A stretch of DNA of 64,000 bases from Ancistrus triradiatus. Taxonomy: Eukaryota > Chordata > Actinopteri > Siluriformes > Loricariidae. Both the position numbers and the translations under genes were made by a program. The stretch's first letter is position 1. Each line of letters opens with the position of its first letter. The stretch spans positions 372,001 to 436,000 of the forward strand of contig JAJAGP010000221.1 of the NCBI GenBank assembly GCA_025084515.1, written 5' to 3'. Below are positions 48,355 to 60,464 of this stretch, piece by piece. The notes under the pieces are model-generated. The model had not been told where the DNA came from. It did not search any database and worked only from the letters and a program-made list of their open reading frames with translations.

Positions 48355-51300
48355 ATGAGAGTGGAGTAACACTGGGGCAGCCGCACCTGGCCAAACAAGA
48401 CCTCAACACACTAGTAAGTCATTCTTTATTTCATCTGACAGTGTGTTTAAAGCTCGTTTTAGTCTATAGTTAGTGTCCAGGCTGAGATACGGGAGGTTTA
48501 TAGGCTCAGGCTGAAGCCTGGCTGCTCCTCCTGTTACACAGCAGCACATGATGGACTGAAGAGCAGAACAAAAGCTCGGTTTGGACTGAAATAGTAACAG
48601 AGGCATGGGGTTAAAGCTTAATATAGAGTGTAGACCATTTTGTGACCCCTTTTTGTTAAATAAAGATGTCTGGGACGTTAAGGTCAAGCCATATGTGTGC
48701 TTTCCACTTATTTAACCATTAGGAAGTCTAGAGTTTTGCCTTAACTTCACATTTATCCTGAACATTTGTCTTTTAACCAATCGCACAAGCTAAAATTAAA
48801 CGTAAACAGCTCATAAGTAAGCGATTTGTGTAGTAAAATGGAAACTACATGGGTTCAGTCTCATTTATAGACTGTAGAATGTCGTCATGTTTCTGTTATT
48901 GTATATAATATGTCTGTAATGGGATTTCTGTACACATTTCCTTTAAAAAAATAATTGTCCTTTATATTAAGATTTCTAAATGTAAACCAAAAATAAAATC
49001 CAGTTTTGTGCCTAACCAAACAAACAAGCTGTCGAACAGGGGTGTTCAAACAAAGTTTGGCCTACAGACCGATGTTAATAGGCCCTATCTTAAGAATTCA
49101 TTATTAGTAAGTAAATTAGTAATTATATTAGTAACTCGATAATAAAATACAGTCTGTATGAGAAATGCTGACAGACAAATGTTAAATGTTTTAAAGAAAA
49201 TGTTCATTGGCCTAAAAGAATCTGCCGCAAGTGAAAAATACCACAACTATTTTGATATCTTGCTGTAGTAAAAAAAAAAATCTGTAAATTTGTATTTGTT
49301 CATATTTTGAATACAATGTTTTGAATAATGTATGATAGTGTTGGGCTAGATGAAGCTTAAGTCGACAGCATGTCCACGGTGTGGTATTACTTCTCACTTG
49401 TGGCGATCAGTAGCAAAATGCCTGCTGCAAAAAATGTAAATATAACCAACAATTACCTACTTGTGCTTGTTACTGCGTTATGATAATTTATATTTTCATG
49501 GCTCTAAAACCTTTCAAACTCAACCACTAAATACTATTATTTCAAGCTTTTTACATCTTATTTGGGTTACAGAACACTGCTTTTACCAAAATAAAGGCAC
49601 GGCAATCTATAAAAAGTTGATGAGGATTTATAAGCACCTATCACGTGGTTAGATGAGATGGGGTCAGTATTGGTACTTGGTATCGGCAGATGCTTGAACA
49701 TCCGGTATCGGTGCAGTTCTAATTTATTAATAATGTTTTTTGAAAGGGAACACCATGCTTTGTTTTTGCTGAATAGTCTGTGTCTGTTAGTGTATGTATT
49801 GTACGTATTTCTTGTTCCTCCTCTGGCATCGTTGCTCAGATTTCTTCGTTTGGTTCGCTCCTTCTGTTTAACCTGGCTTTTTCGCTTTCTCAAAGACTCA
49901 TACTGTTTCATTTAAAACGTTTGCAGTGCAGCACCTTGTATACGGTGTTATTTAAATCCAACAACACTCGGCTGGAACTGCATTTCTGTGACAGTGTTAA
50001 GGACTTTTCACACTGAGTCAGATTTTTACAGCCGAAAAAATACGGACATCGAGTTTTGAAAAATAACACACGTATAGTAACAGCTTCCTTCACACAGAGT
50101 CTGAAAAATGTGTGACATGTTTTATCAGAGCCTGCTGTAATTTCTACTTTCTGTTCTAAATTAATTTTAATCGTTAAAATCAGGCTGACCAATCAGAGCT
50201 TGGTTGTTGGGCAGAACAGCTCATCAAGAGCTTATAGGACAAGCGACACACTGACACTAAAATCATGGATATTAAATAAAAGATCTGGTGGAACATAGCT
50301 GAATGGCTGGAGAATGATGGTGTTAAATCTCACAGTGACTGGATGGAACCGTTTTATTATGTAAGTTCAAGATCACAGGAAAAACAAAAACTAGAGCTTC
50401 CTGCACTAATCTTCACTCGTATCTTTTTTTTTTTAAGTTATGAAAAAGACACGGCGAAATCTCTAGGATACATTAAGAGAAGGGAAATTAAAGAAAGAAA
50501 GCAGGGAGTTTTCAGAGGATTTAGACAAAAAAATGCATTGGACTTGGTGTGTAGCTCTCACTACATTTAAAAATGCATAAAAATCGCTCTCGGTATGAAA
50601 AGGCCTTTAGAGTGACCTAATCACACCACCCAGGTATTAAAGAGATCAGATGGTAGCGTAGTGAATTAAAGCCTGTCTGTGTTTGCAGGATGTGAGCACA
50701 CTGACTACACTCTCGCCAGAGATCATCAGCCGACAAGCCACAATCAACATAGGTGTGTATACAGAAATACACACACACAGCATGCTCAGTACCTACATTA
50801 TTTTATTTTACTTTCTTTCTAATGTCTGCGTTTGTTTAACAAATCCTGTTTTTCCACGTAGCTGTTTTATCTGTCAGAACTAAACACACTAAAGCCCTTC
50901 CTTCTGGATCATCTTTTTTGGAAGCACAAGTGCATTAGTGAGGTTTGGTCCGATTTGTGCTCGTCTTAACCTTGCGTTCATCCGCAGGAACGATCGGTCA
51001 TGTAGCTCATGGGAAGTCGACGGTGGTGAAGGCCATTTCCGGAGTGCATACGGTCCGATTCAAAAATGAGCTGGAGAGGAACATTACGATCAAGCTGGGT
51101 TATGCCAACGCTAAGGTCAGAAAACTGATCGTTTATAAATAAAGCATGTTTAATCAAAAACTGATCTGTAAAGTGCTTGTTCATTTTTACCTTTATTTCA
51201 TTCCTGCCATGAAATGGATTCGGATTGTTTTGGATCATGTTTTGTTTGTTTACATCCTCTGTAAATGATAGGGTTTACATGCACTTAATAATCTGATCAT

Positions 51301-54300
51301 AATCAGATTTCTGCAGTATCCGATTTTTTTTTTAATGTAAACAGTGTACAAATCTGATAGAGCTGGATTTTATCTCAGTAATCTAATTTCTTAAAGCAAG
51401 TACTCCCATATTTCTATTTCTGCCAGGAATCTCAGTTTGCTACCTTTATGATTCTTTCCATTAGGGGTGGGTAATGTATTCTTTTCATTTTTTTCGTGAT
51501 ATACCACAACAGTTTTCATTTCAAAATACTTTTTGGAATGAAGAAAAGACATTTTAAATGGGGTATAAACTACAACCTCTGCTCCTGTAGATGGCGCAGT
51601 CTAGAGTTTTGACTCAATTTGTCTGCTGAATTATCAGTGTGATGTGACGACTCACATTGTACATCATAACTTGTATTTCAGCTGTTTTTAGATTTTCAGT
51701 GAACTATGGAATATCACAATTTATCGTGATGTAATCGTATCGTGGCCCATGTACTGGGATGCATATCCTTTCTGATATAAATATGGTGGTATAAGAAGTT
51801 TTCCTGTGGTAGGTGTATAAACTGGACGACCCGAGCTGCCCGAGGCCCGAGTGTTACAGGTCGTGTGGCAGCAGCACTCCTGATGAGTTCCCTACAGACA
51901 TTTCTGGCACAAAAGGCAACTTCAAACTAGTCAGGTGACCCATCAGCTTATAACGAATCGGTGTAGGTTTAATGGTTTAATGATTAGTGCTGATTTAAGA
52001 ATTCCCCTCTCCTCCTCAGACACGTGTCGTTTGTGGACTGCCCGGGTCACGACATTTTGATGGCCACCATGCTGAACGGTGCCGCGGTCATGGACGCCGC
52101 ACTCCTCCTGATCGGTGAGTTTTCCCCCCAGCAGCACGTTCTCTTAAATGTAAATCTTGATCTGTATGCCGAGCGGACGCCCGTCTCCTTTCTCCTCCAG
52201 CCGGTAATGAGTCGTGCCCTCAGCCTCAGACATCGGAGCATCTGGCTGCCATCGAGATCATGAAGCTGAAGCACATCCTGATCCTGCAGAATAAGATCGA
52301 CCTGGTCAAGGAGAGTCAGGCTAAAGAGCAGTACGAACAAATCCTGGCTTTTGTGCAGGGTGAGGTTTTTTTTTTATTTATTTAAACTCCAATAGTATGT
52401 TTAACTGTCATAATGTTATTGTTTATATTGTGTTGTATGTGCATGAGAAAACAAATAATTTGACTGTTTAATATTACATTTAAATCCAGTTTTGCCCTGA
52501 TATCAGAGCTGACATTTATATTTTGTAGGTAATAAATGCAGCTTTACAGTTCACTCTTTAAGCACTTTAAATAGAATACAATAAAAACTGCAGTACTTGA
52601 ATGTTTTGCCCAGATTTATTTTTGTTCCAAACTATTCCTTTATTTTTGCCTAAAAAGTCTTTTTTTGTATCTCTTGACCTACTTATTTCTTCTTTTATAT
52701 GGGATGGGAAGGTCCCGAGATTGAGAAAATCACTTTCACAAAGCTTTAGGTCCGATGGTGGGCTGTCTCTCCCTAATTTTTTGTTTTATTATTGGTCAGC
52801 TCATAATCATAAGGAACTTTATCAGCTTCAATCACCAGGGTTGTTATGGAGCAGGTTGGAGAGTCATTCGTGTTCTTCATGTTCTTCGTCCTCCTTGCCT
52901 GCGCTTCTTACTTCTTCTTTACCACTCAAACGTTTTCTAGCAATCCATTGGTGGTTTCCACCCTTCGTATTTGGTTTCAGTTTAGGCGTCATTTTAATTT
53001 CATGTCGTCCTCTGTGATGATGCCTATATTAGGTAATCTCTTCTTTCCCCCAGCTCTGTGTGACACAGCTTTCAACAAATGGCAAGAGATGGGTATTAGA
53101 TCTTTTCGTGACATTTATAAAGATGGTGCCTTTTGCAGTTTCACTCAACTATCTATCGATTTTAATCTGCCTTATTCACATTTATTTTGATACTTCCAGA
53201 TTAGGCATGTTGTTTATTCCCATTTTCCAAATATTACTTGTCTTCCCACGGTACAGCCTTGGGAGAACCTTTTGACTCTGGATCTTCTCCAAAAATCACT
53301 TGTATCTAGGATATATTTGTGTCTTTTGGCTTTGGATGTGTATTCCCATAGTAAAGTTAAAGGTGCTTGGGAAAATGAGTTGGGAACTGTTTTTACTCCA
53401 CAGTGGGGGGACAGGGCAGTAACTGGGATTCGTTCAGGTGCACCTTGTGCGAGACTGCAGTTGATACAATTTAAGGTTTTGCATACAGTTCGCTGGTCCA
53501 AGTCTCGGTTATCTCAATTTTACCCTCATGTTATTGATCAGTGTGATAAATGCTCTGCCTCACCATGTCATTTAAGCCACATGTTATTTCTGTCCTGTGT
53601 TGAGTAAATTCTGGCCTGATCATTCCAAGATAATGTCAAAGATTTTAGGCGTCAGTATTTGGTGCATGTCCCATTGTGGCAATATTTGGTCTCCCTGCTG
53701 TGTCGTCTCTGTTGACTCAGATATCTTAGCTTTCACTTCTTTATTAGCAAGGCGCTGTATTCTGTTATTGTGGAAGTCCGTAAAACCTCCTTCAGTTTCA
53801 TTGTGGCTCCAAGATGTCATGTATTTTCTTAGATTTTCTTAGAAATTTGTTTTACTTGGAAATGGAATAGTGCTGCATTTTATTCCAAGTGGAATGCTTT
53901 TCTTACATTTTTTAAATTTGCTTCAAATCATGCCGGCTGACTAGATTTTTTTAATCTCTTTTTTTCCTTTTTCTTTTCTTTCTTTTTATAATTTTTATTT
54001 ATTTGTTATTTTCGTCCCCCCTTGTTTTTGTTTTTTTCCCCCTCCTTCACTCTCTCACTCTTTATTTTCCTCTTGAGTGTGTGTGAGTTATTTAGGGTGT
54101 AAGTAAACTGAAGGCGTTTGTAATTTAGAGGATTTGGCTTTCGTCATTATGTTTATTGCTTGTTTTTGTTCATTATTTGTCCTGTGGTTATTTGTTGTAA
54201 TGTCTTTGCTATAGTCCTCAATAAAAAACCTGCAGTAGCCGTATGATCCTACTGAACATCTTTTGAAATTTTGGCTGCTGAAATGTTTCAGACAAAAGAC

Positions 54301-57300
54301 AAAAACTGGCTGAAATGTTTGACAGTAAAAAAGTTACGGTCATGCTGGGGCTGAAAGTTAACAGTACAGTGAAGTCACGGTTCAGTTTGTTGAGTTCCTT
54401 CCGAACTAGACGTTGTGAACGTTATTTGTGCAGGTACGGTAGCGGAAGGCGCCCCCATCATCCCGATCTCGGCCCAGCTTAAGTATAACATCGAGGTGGT
54501 GTGTGAGTATATCGTAAACAAGATCCCCATACCTGTTCGAGACTTCATCTCTGAACCCAGGCTCATCGGTACGACTCAGGATCCACTCTAAGCATTATGA
54601 CATGTTTGTTATTGGCATTACACTCATTGTGTGTGTGTGTGTGTAGTGATCAGATCGTTTGACGTTAATAAACCTGGGTGTGAGGTGGACGATCTGAAAG
54701 GAGGTGTAGCTGGAGGCAGTATTCTCAAAGGAGTGCTGAAGGTGAGATGAGTAGATTTTAAAGCGCTTACTGTCGGTGTGTAACGCTGACGTTTTGTTCT
54801 CAGGTGGGACAGGAGATCGAGGTCAGGCCCGGGATCGTTTCGAAGGATCATGAAGGGAAGCTCATGTGCAAACCCATCTTCAGCAAGATCGTATCTTTGT
54901 TCGCAGAGCACAACGACCTGCAGTACGCTGCACCAGGCGGCCTTATCGGTACGTACACGTTAAAAAATACAATACGGGACTGTGGTGGCCTAGCGGGTAA
55001 GGTACTAGACTATGGACCAAAAGGTCCAGGGTTTAAATCTCACCTCTGCCGAGCTGCCACTGTTGGGTCCTTGAGCAAAGCCCTTAACCCACAATTGCTT
55101 GGGATGTAAGACTGTATCGATTGTAAGTCGCTCTGGATAAGGGAATATGCTAAAAAAAAAAATGACATGCAATCAATTCACAGTAAAGTGTCGTGGTTAT
55201 TTTTTTTGTCAATAATGATAAGTAAACCAAGTATTCAGTAGTTGTTTGAAACCATCTTTCTTACCTAATTCAACTGGCACCATGTCTTATGAGGTGTAAT
55301 CAATAACAGCGTTTTTTTATCTGCAGGATGGTTACGCTCCGGTTTGCTGAGTGTGTTTTTGGTTTTCAGATTCTGTACGGTGTGTCGTTTGTAGACAGCG
55401 AAACCTTTAACAAAAAAAAATTTATGATAGAATTTATGATACAGTTTCTATATTTTCAAAGCCATACCACCTCCATGCGAGCGACAAGGACTCGCATCTA
55501 ACGCTCAAAGCCAAAGCGGAAAGCCAAAGCGGAAATCCAAAGGAAAAGTTCTAGAATAGGAAGCAGAATCCGACACTTATGACAGTTATTTACTCTCAGG
55601 GAAATCAGAACGCAGAGAAAAAGATACAGTTCGGATGAAAATCTAAAAGACTAATGTCATCCTGTTGCACCTGTAGATATTTTAAAATTCTTACAGCTGA
55701 TAGGAATAAGACATGTTATAAACCAAAAATAGTTTGTGTTTATGTAACTATAACATGCCTGCACTATATAGTGAGAGAGCAATAAACTATAATCCTCTCC
55801 TTCCTGACACTTAATCTAACGATGTAGATTGCGAGTCTGGTGACGTCTGTATCATTCCTTCTTTTTATGGACTCAACTTTAAGTCCTTTTCACACCCAAT
55901 ACGATTTGTTCACATCTGACACTCTTTCGACTCCTTGCTTTTTCTTTCTTTAATTTTCTTCTTTTAATATGTTGGAGATTTTGCCGTGTCTTTTTCACAT
56001 CATCAACTTAAAAAAAAAAACACACAAGTGAAAATTAGTGCAGGAAGCTTTTTATAGTTTGTTTTTTGTGATCATGAACAGACACTTGGATGAATAATAA
56101 AACGGTTCCATCCAGTCACTGTGAGGTTTATCAACATCATTCTCCAGCCTTTCAGCTATATTCCACCAGATCCAATCAGACCAACCGAGCTCTGATTGGT
56201 CAGCCTGATTTTTAACACAGAAATTAGAACAGGCTCTGAGTAAATTAAATATTTTACGCAGCGTCACGATCCGTCAGTTTCAGACTCCGTATGAAGGACG
56301 GCGATAATATACGCGAGTTCTTTTTCAAAACTTGACATGCAGAGATTTTTTTTCATTTTTAAAAGTCAGCCTTAAGAGTGCATGCTCCTGTAAGTAAATT
56401 TGAGGTTTTCGGTTAACGACGGTTGAGAGAGGGATGGAGCTTGACGGATTTGTAAGAGATGCAATAAATATTGGGACGTAAATATTTCCTAAAAGCTGAC
56501 ATTTTGTATGGGTACAGCTAGGAGCAGCAATACAATGCAGCACCAGTGATTAAGATGTGAGAAAAAGACAAAAATGGCATATGTAATGTTTTCAGTGGGT
56601 TTATATGAATATTTGCAGAAGTCTAACTGAAGATGAACAAATGATTTTAGCTGTACTTTTTTCGTCTGATGTACTTAGGTAGCATCAGTTGTCTTGCTGG
56701 TCTTAATTTTGTGTGCGTGTGCGTGTGCGTGTGCGTTTCGTTGCAGGCGTGGGCACTAAGATCGACCCGACCCTATGCAGAGCGGACCGTATGGTCGGGC
56801 AGGTTCTGGGAGCAGTCGGCGCCCTGCCTGAGATCTTCACCGAGCTCGAGATCTCCTATTTTCTGTTGAGGAGGCTGCTGGGGGTCCGTACTGAGGGGGA
56901 CAAGAAAGCAGCAAAGGTACGAGCCCACGCCCAAACGTGTTTAAGTCGTGTAAATGAAGTGTGGCGTACAGTGCTGACGCTTGGATTCACTCTTTGCAGG
57001 TTCAGAAACTGTCAAAGAACGAGGTGCTGATGGTGAACATCGGGTCGCTGTCGACTGGGGGCCGAGTGAGTGCCGTGAAAGCCGATTTGGCCAAGATCGT
57101 GCTCACCAACCCCGTGTGTACAGAGGTGGGAGAGAAGATCGCTCTGAGTCGCCGAGTGGAGAAGCACTGGCGGTGAGAAACGTGCACACACTTCCAGCAT
57201 AGTCTGGTGTTCAATAAACACTCAGTTTTAACTAACTCCTCTTCTTTGTGCAGTCTGATTGGCTGGGGTCAGATCAGGAGAGGCGTTACCATCACACCCA

Positions 57301-57317
57301 CAGTGGACGATGACTGA
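48345..57317 (+). CDS. EIF2S3: Translation initiation factor eIF2 subunit gamma
   Basis: eIF2-gamma is the GTPase core of eIF2, which delivers initiator Met-tRNA to the 40S ribosome. Twelve coding exons: 48345-48413, 50689-50752, 50988-51115, 51813-51934, 52020-52114, 52201-52359, 54434-54568, 54647-54741, 54804-54948, 56747-56916, 57000-57172 and 57254-57317. They total 1,419 nt, 472 aa, as in human. GTPase motifs are present: GHVAHGKST (48-56), DCPGH (134-138) and NKID (190-193). The cysteine-rich insert CPRPECYRSCG follows in exon 4. The end reads GVTITPTVDDD. All introns are GT-AG. Intron 1 holds a Harbinger-like element, intron 6 a truncated L1, intron 9 a SINE and another Harbinger-like element. 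Complete and intact. Confidence 0.98.
50000..50606 (+). mobile_element. Harbinger-like element with broken MADF domain, copy 2
   Basis: The most complete copy. Left end AGGACTTTTCACACTG and right end CGGTATGAAAAGGCCT are inverted repeats with three differences, flanked by TTA on both sides. A 3-bp TTA/TAA target duplication is typical of PIF/Harbinger elements. The interior repeats copy 1, but the first domain half has a stop (MDIK then TAA). It lies in EIF2S3 intron 1. The absence of a DDE transposase makes it non-autonomous. Confidence 0.65.
51270..51400. repeat. Dispersed repeat shared with 34,690-34,790
   Basis: TTACATGCACT, AATCAGATTT and CTCAGTAATC words occur in the same order in both places. 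A short MITE-like repeat in EIF2S3 intron 3 and in the intergenic interval. Confidence 0.5.
52596..54218 (+). mobile_element. 5'-truncated L1-like LINE in EIF2S3 intron 6
   Basis: The first 400 bases encode the end of an L1-type reverse transcriptase ORF2: FQTIPLFLPKKSFFVSLDLL, then SSFIWDGKVPRLRKSLSQSF and GGLSLPNFLFYYW, motifs of the L1 C-terminal region. Frame breaks follow; downstream parts (53,214-53,600) continue the same protein in other frames, with DQCDKCSASPCHLSHMLFLS as the C-terminal Cys/His motif. It is flanked by CAATAAAAACTGCAGTA (52579-52595) and CAATAAAAAACCTGCAGTA (54219-54237), near-identical target duplications. The 5' end is truncated and the copy is dead. Confidence 0.85.
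54973..55153 (+). mobile_element. tRNA-derived SINE
   Basis: GTGGTGGCCTAGCGGGTAAG (box A-like), then GTTTAAATCTCACCTCTGCC (box B-like), CACTGTTGGGTCCTTGAGCA, and a tail GTCGCTCTGGATAAGGG ending in an A run. In EIF2S3 intron 9. Partial relatives: 15,380-15,441, 24,034-24,065, 26,925-26,955, 32,490-32,580, 41,373-41,460, 43,838-43,905 and 60,374-60,415. Confidence 0.8.
55882..56372 (-). mobile_element. Harbinger-like element with broken MADF domain, copy 3
   Basis: Minus-strand copy. The ends AGTCCTTTTCACAC (plus, low side) and AAAAGTCAGCCT (plus, high side) are terminal inverted repeats flanked by TTA/TAA. The interior encodes WIWWNIAERLENDVDKPHSD and the region corresponding to the second domain half near 55,930-56,000. 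It lies in EIF2S3 intron 9. All three copies are degenerate. Confidence 0.6.
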
Positions 57318-57556
57318 ACTGAGGATTTTACAGAGAATTAAAAAAAAAAAAAGGCTCGCGCCGTGGCTCCGTACGGCACAAATATCAAACCATTTTCACA
57401 CTAGTGCCGAGATCAGAGGACGGAACCTCGCACCCGTATTTTAAAACGAACGCCAAGCCCAATAGCAGGACTGCTTTCACGTCCACTGCGATTTCGCGAA
57501 GGAAAGTCTGTTCTCCAGGGTTTGGCACAACAGCTGTCAAAGTATTTCAGTGATGA

Positions 57557-57562
57557 ATAATA
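57557..57562 (+). terminator. EIF2S3: Possible EIF2S3 polyadenylation signal (AATAAA)
   Basis: AATAAA about 240 bases after the EIF2S3 stop, followed by a T-rich and GTTT-containing stretch. Nearest good signal; unconfirmed. Confidence 0.5.
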
Positions 57563-58854
57563 AAAACACTTTGGATCAAAACTCGTTTTGATGATTTTCT
57601 GAAAATACGGTAATTAAATGTTTGTCTATATTTTTGGTTATTGTTTATGGACTTCAGTATTTTACCCAAGTCATCCTAATTGGATAAATCAGTATTATTT
57701 GTGTTAAGGTGCTATAAGTTCTGGACGCTGCATTTAAATGTACTGGACTCTCTAAATTGCCCCCACATGAGTGTGTTTAACTGCAGTTGTAACCCGTCTT
57801 CGATTTAGCTCTCAGTGTTGCTTTAATGTTAATAAATAATCTATAAAATGGCAGGTTCGATGGTACCAGGATGCACATTGGAAAGAAGACGAGCCAGAAC
57901 TGAGCATGACGCTCTGGATAATGTTCTGCTGGGAAACCCATTGTCCGGATTTTCGTGTGGATGTCATTTAGACACAACACCTACCTAAACATTTGGCTTC
58001 CCAGAATATGAAGTGTCGTTTTTGATATCTGTAAAGATAGCTATTAAGATGGTGTTTTTGATAGCTACGTATGGTTGAATTTTCCTCCGGTGCTGATTGA
58101 TAAGACTACATGTCTGTAATTTTTCTCCTGTTTACAGAATCTGGAGTAGAAACCAGAACTTGTATTTTAATTTTTTTAAGTTCCTAGATTATGATTTTTT
58201 TTTAAATCTGCTTAACATAAGATAAGAATTCTGACAGAAAATAACTCGACCTTCAAGCCGTATTCAGACAGGATTGGTTTTCTAAGTGGAAGGAGGAGTA
58301 ATGTAGTTCATTTTGTCCATAGCTATGTCTGAATCAGTCATGTCTGTAACTTGAGTCATCTTTTTGTTTTTAAAAATAAGCTGAAAAATAAAACCCATGA
58401 AAGAAATCTCGTTAAATAGACACTCTAATAAAAATTGTCTTATTTGTTATAGAAAAAGCTTTTGTGCTTTGAGTCGCTTTATCAGGAGACTCTTCTGTTC
58501 TGTATTCTACTTAAACAACCACAAGTCAAGCTATCAATGCACCACAAAATTCACTTCTTTATTATGCAATCCATACATACTGTAGTTACCTTTCAATGAA
58601 CAACCAAAAATTTTCTGTGTTGTTTTTTGGATGCTGGTCAATCACCAAAATCATACGAGTTCCATGTTGGTTCAAGTGGTTTTTTGCTAATAATTGCTGG
58701 CCTGACGATGGTTTTGCTGGTCAAGCTGCTCCAAAACACATCTGATGGTCTTTTCTTTTTGTTTTAACAGGGCCTTTACCTTAACAGTACAAGCAATTTT
58801 AACAATTTTCTCTTACACAATCTTATCCTAATCCAAATTTCAGCTATCCTGTAT

Positions 58855-58888
<34 letters not shown>

Positions 58889-59269
58889 CCTATATGTATT
58901 TGTTTGCAAAGTGTGACGTTTCAGGAATTTACAGATAAAATTTCTCATTGATTTAAATTTTAAAGCTGGATTATGACTATTGTTTGACACAGGAATCACC
59001 CCAAATTATTTTATTGTACCACTTTCTGTGAATAGTTAACTCTTTTAACACTTCATCTAAACATGGCCAGAAAGTTGGGCCGTCTGACATTTTGGTCCTT
59101 TTAACATTTGCCTGTAAAACTGGCTGAAGTAAATGATATATTGATGTACTGTAAATGTGTTCATAAAGGAGCAATTGTGTAATAATCTCATACATGTCGT
59201 GTAATTATTAAGTTGTTTTAAAGGTAGATTAATGGAATTAGACCCAATAATGCACATCACGTCCCGGTC
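57563..59269. other. EIF2S3-ZFX intergenic region
   Basis: No gene recognised. An (AT)n microsatellite lies at about 58,859-58,886, and AT-rich unique sequence surrounds it. Confidence 0.5.
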
Positions 59270-59425
59270 TTAGATGCTATGGCGTTAGCTTTTGAGCGGC
59301 GGTGTGAGTGTGAGTTCGGCCCCGCCCTCCCAGCGCCGCACCGCCCGCCCTGCTCTCACAAACCGCCCGCCTGATCTGTGCCCGAGTCTGGGGAACCCTC
59401 CGGCCTGGAGACCGGGGACAACAAG
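59270..59425 (+). promoter_or_regulatory. ZFX: GC-rich promoter and noncoding exon 1 of ZFX-like gene
   Basis: A sharply GC-rich island contains several GC boxes (CCCCGCCC, CCGCCCGCC). It ends in a donor ACAAG then GTAGG at 59425/59426, which would splice to the acceptor at 60428-60429, 35 bases before the first ATG of the ZFX frame. Downstream, 59,780-59,960 has several CCAAT/ATTGG boxes and an AAAATGGCG site, so regulatory sequence may extend into intron 1. Confidence 0.55.
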
Positions 59426-60464
59426 GTAGGCCGCTTCTTTAGTACGGGAAGCGTAGAGGCTTTAATGTTTATGATAACGGTAAAACATTTGATGGGTTGT
59501 GTTTCTTATTGGTTCATGGTTCTGTATAAGTTTAGACATGTTCAGTTTTTGTATTTAAAATTGTATTACATGAGCGACATCGAACCGTCCGGGCCTTTGT
59601 TAGCATACAGGCCTGTGGAGGCCGCGATTAGGCCGCTACTGTGATTAAAATAAGTTTTTTAATTCGCTTAAGCACTTCTTATAAGTTTTTAACACTCGAG
59701 GAGAGTGTAAATATTTTTCGAAAAGCGGCTTTTAGACTCTATATTGGGCGTTTTTACACTTTTATTCATCACTTTTATGAATCCAAAATGGCGATTGGCT
59801 TGTGGAGGGTGTGGTAAGCCAATGTGTTTTTAACACCCGTTTTCCACGTTGTGTCCCGCCCTGTGCGCTGTGATTGGCCACTAGTGTCCGAGTTGTACAA
59901 TCCTGTTGGCTGATGTCTTATTCCCGCCAACAAGACTGAAATATCGACCAATCGTTTCGTAATTGTTGAAAACGGGTATGAAAATCTAGCAAGCCCCTTC
60001 TTTAAGTATATACATTACGTCAGGTACAGATCACGCCCCTCGTTTTAACCGCTTGCGTTAGCGTAAGTTTAAATAAATGCATTTAAATGATTAAATGTCG
60101 ACCTATGGCGTTATATATTCCCACAAAATCTGTAGTGTACTATTAAAACAGAACAGAAACTCTAACTCATTTATAATAGAGCTCTAAATGCAGGTATGGT
60201 ATCAATAAACATTTTAAACTTCTACAGAATATAAGTTCAGATCTTGTAACTGCAATAATCAGGTAAAGTTGGGTATGTGGGCACAGGTTACCTGGGGAAG
60301 TGACTGGGTGCATTGTGGGGAGTAGGAGAGTTTGATGCTGTTTGGGGCCAGGCTTCAGGTCTTGGTCCTGCCCTTCTGCCACTGTTGGGCCCTTGAGCCA
60401 GACCCTTAACCTTATTTGTGCTCGTGCAGGAGTTAAAGTATTATGTAGATGACCAAGGGGGTCG

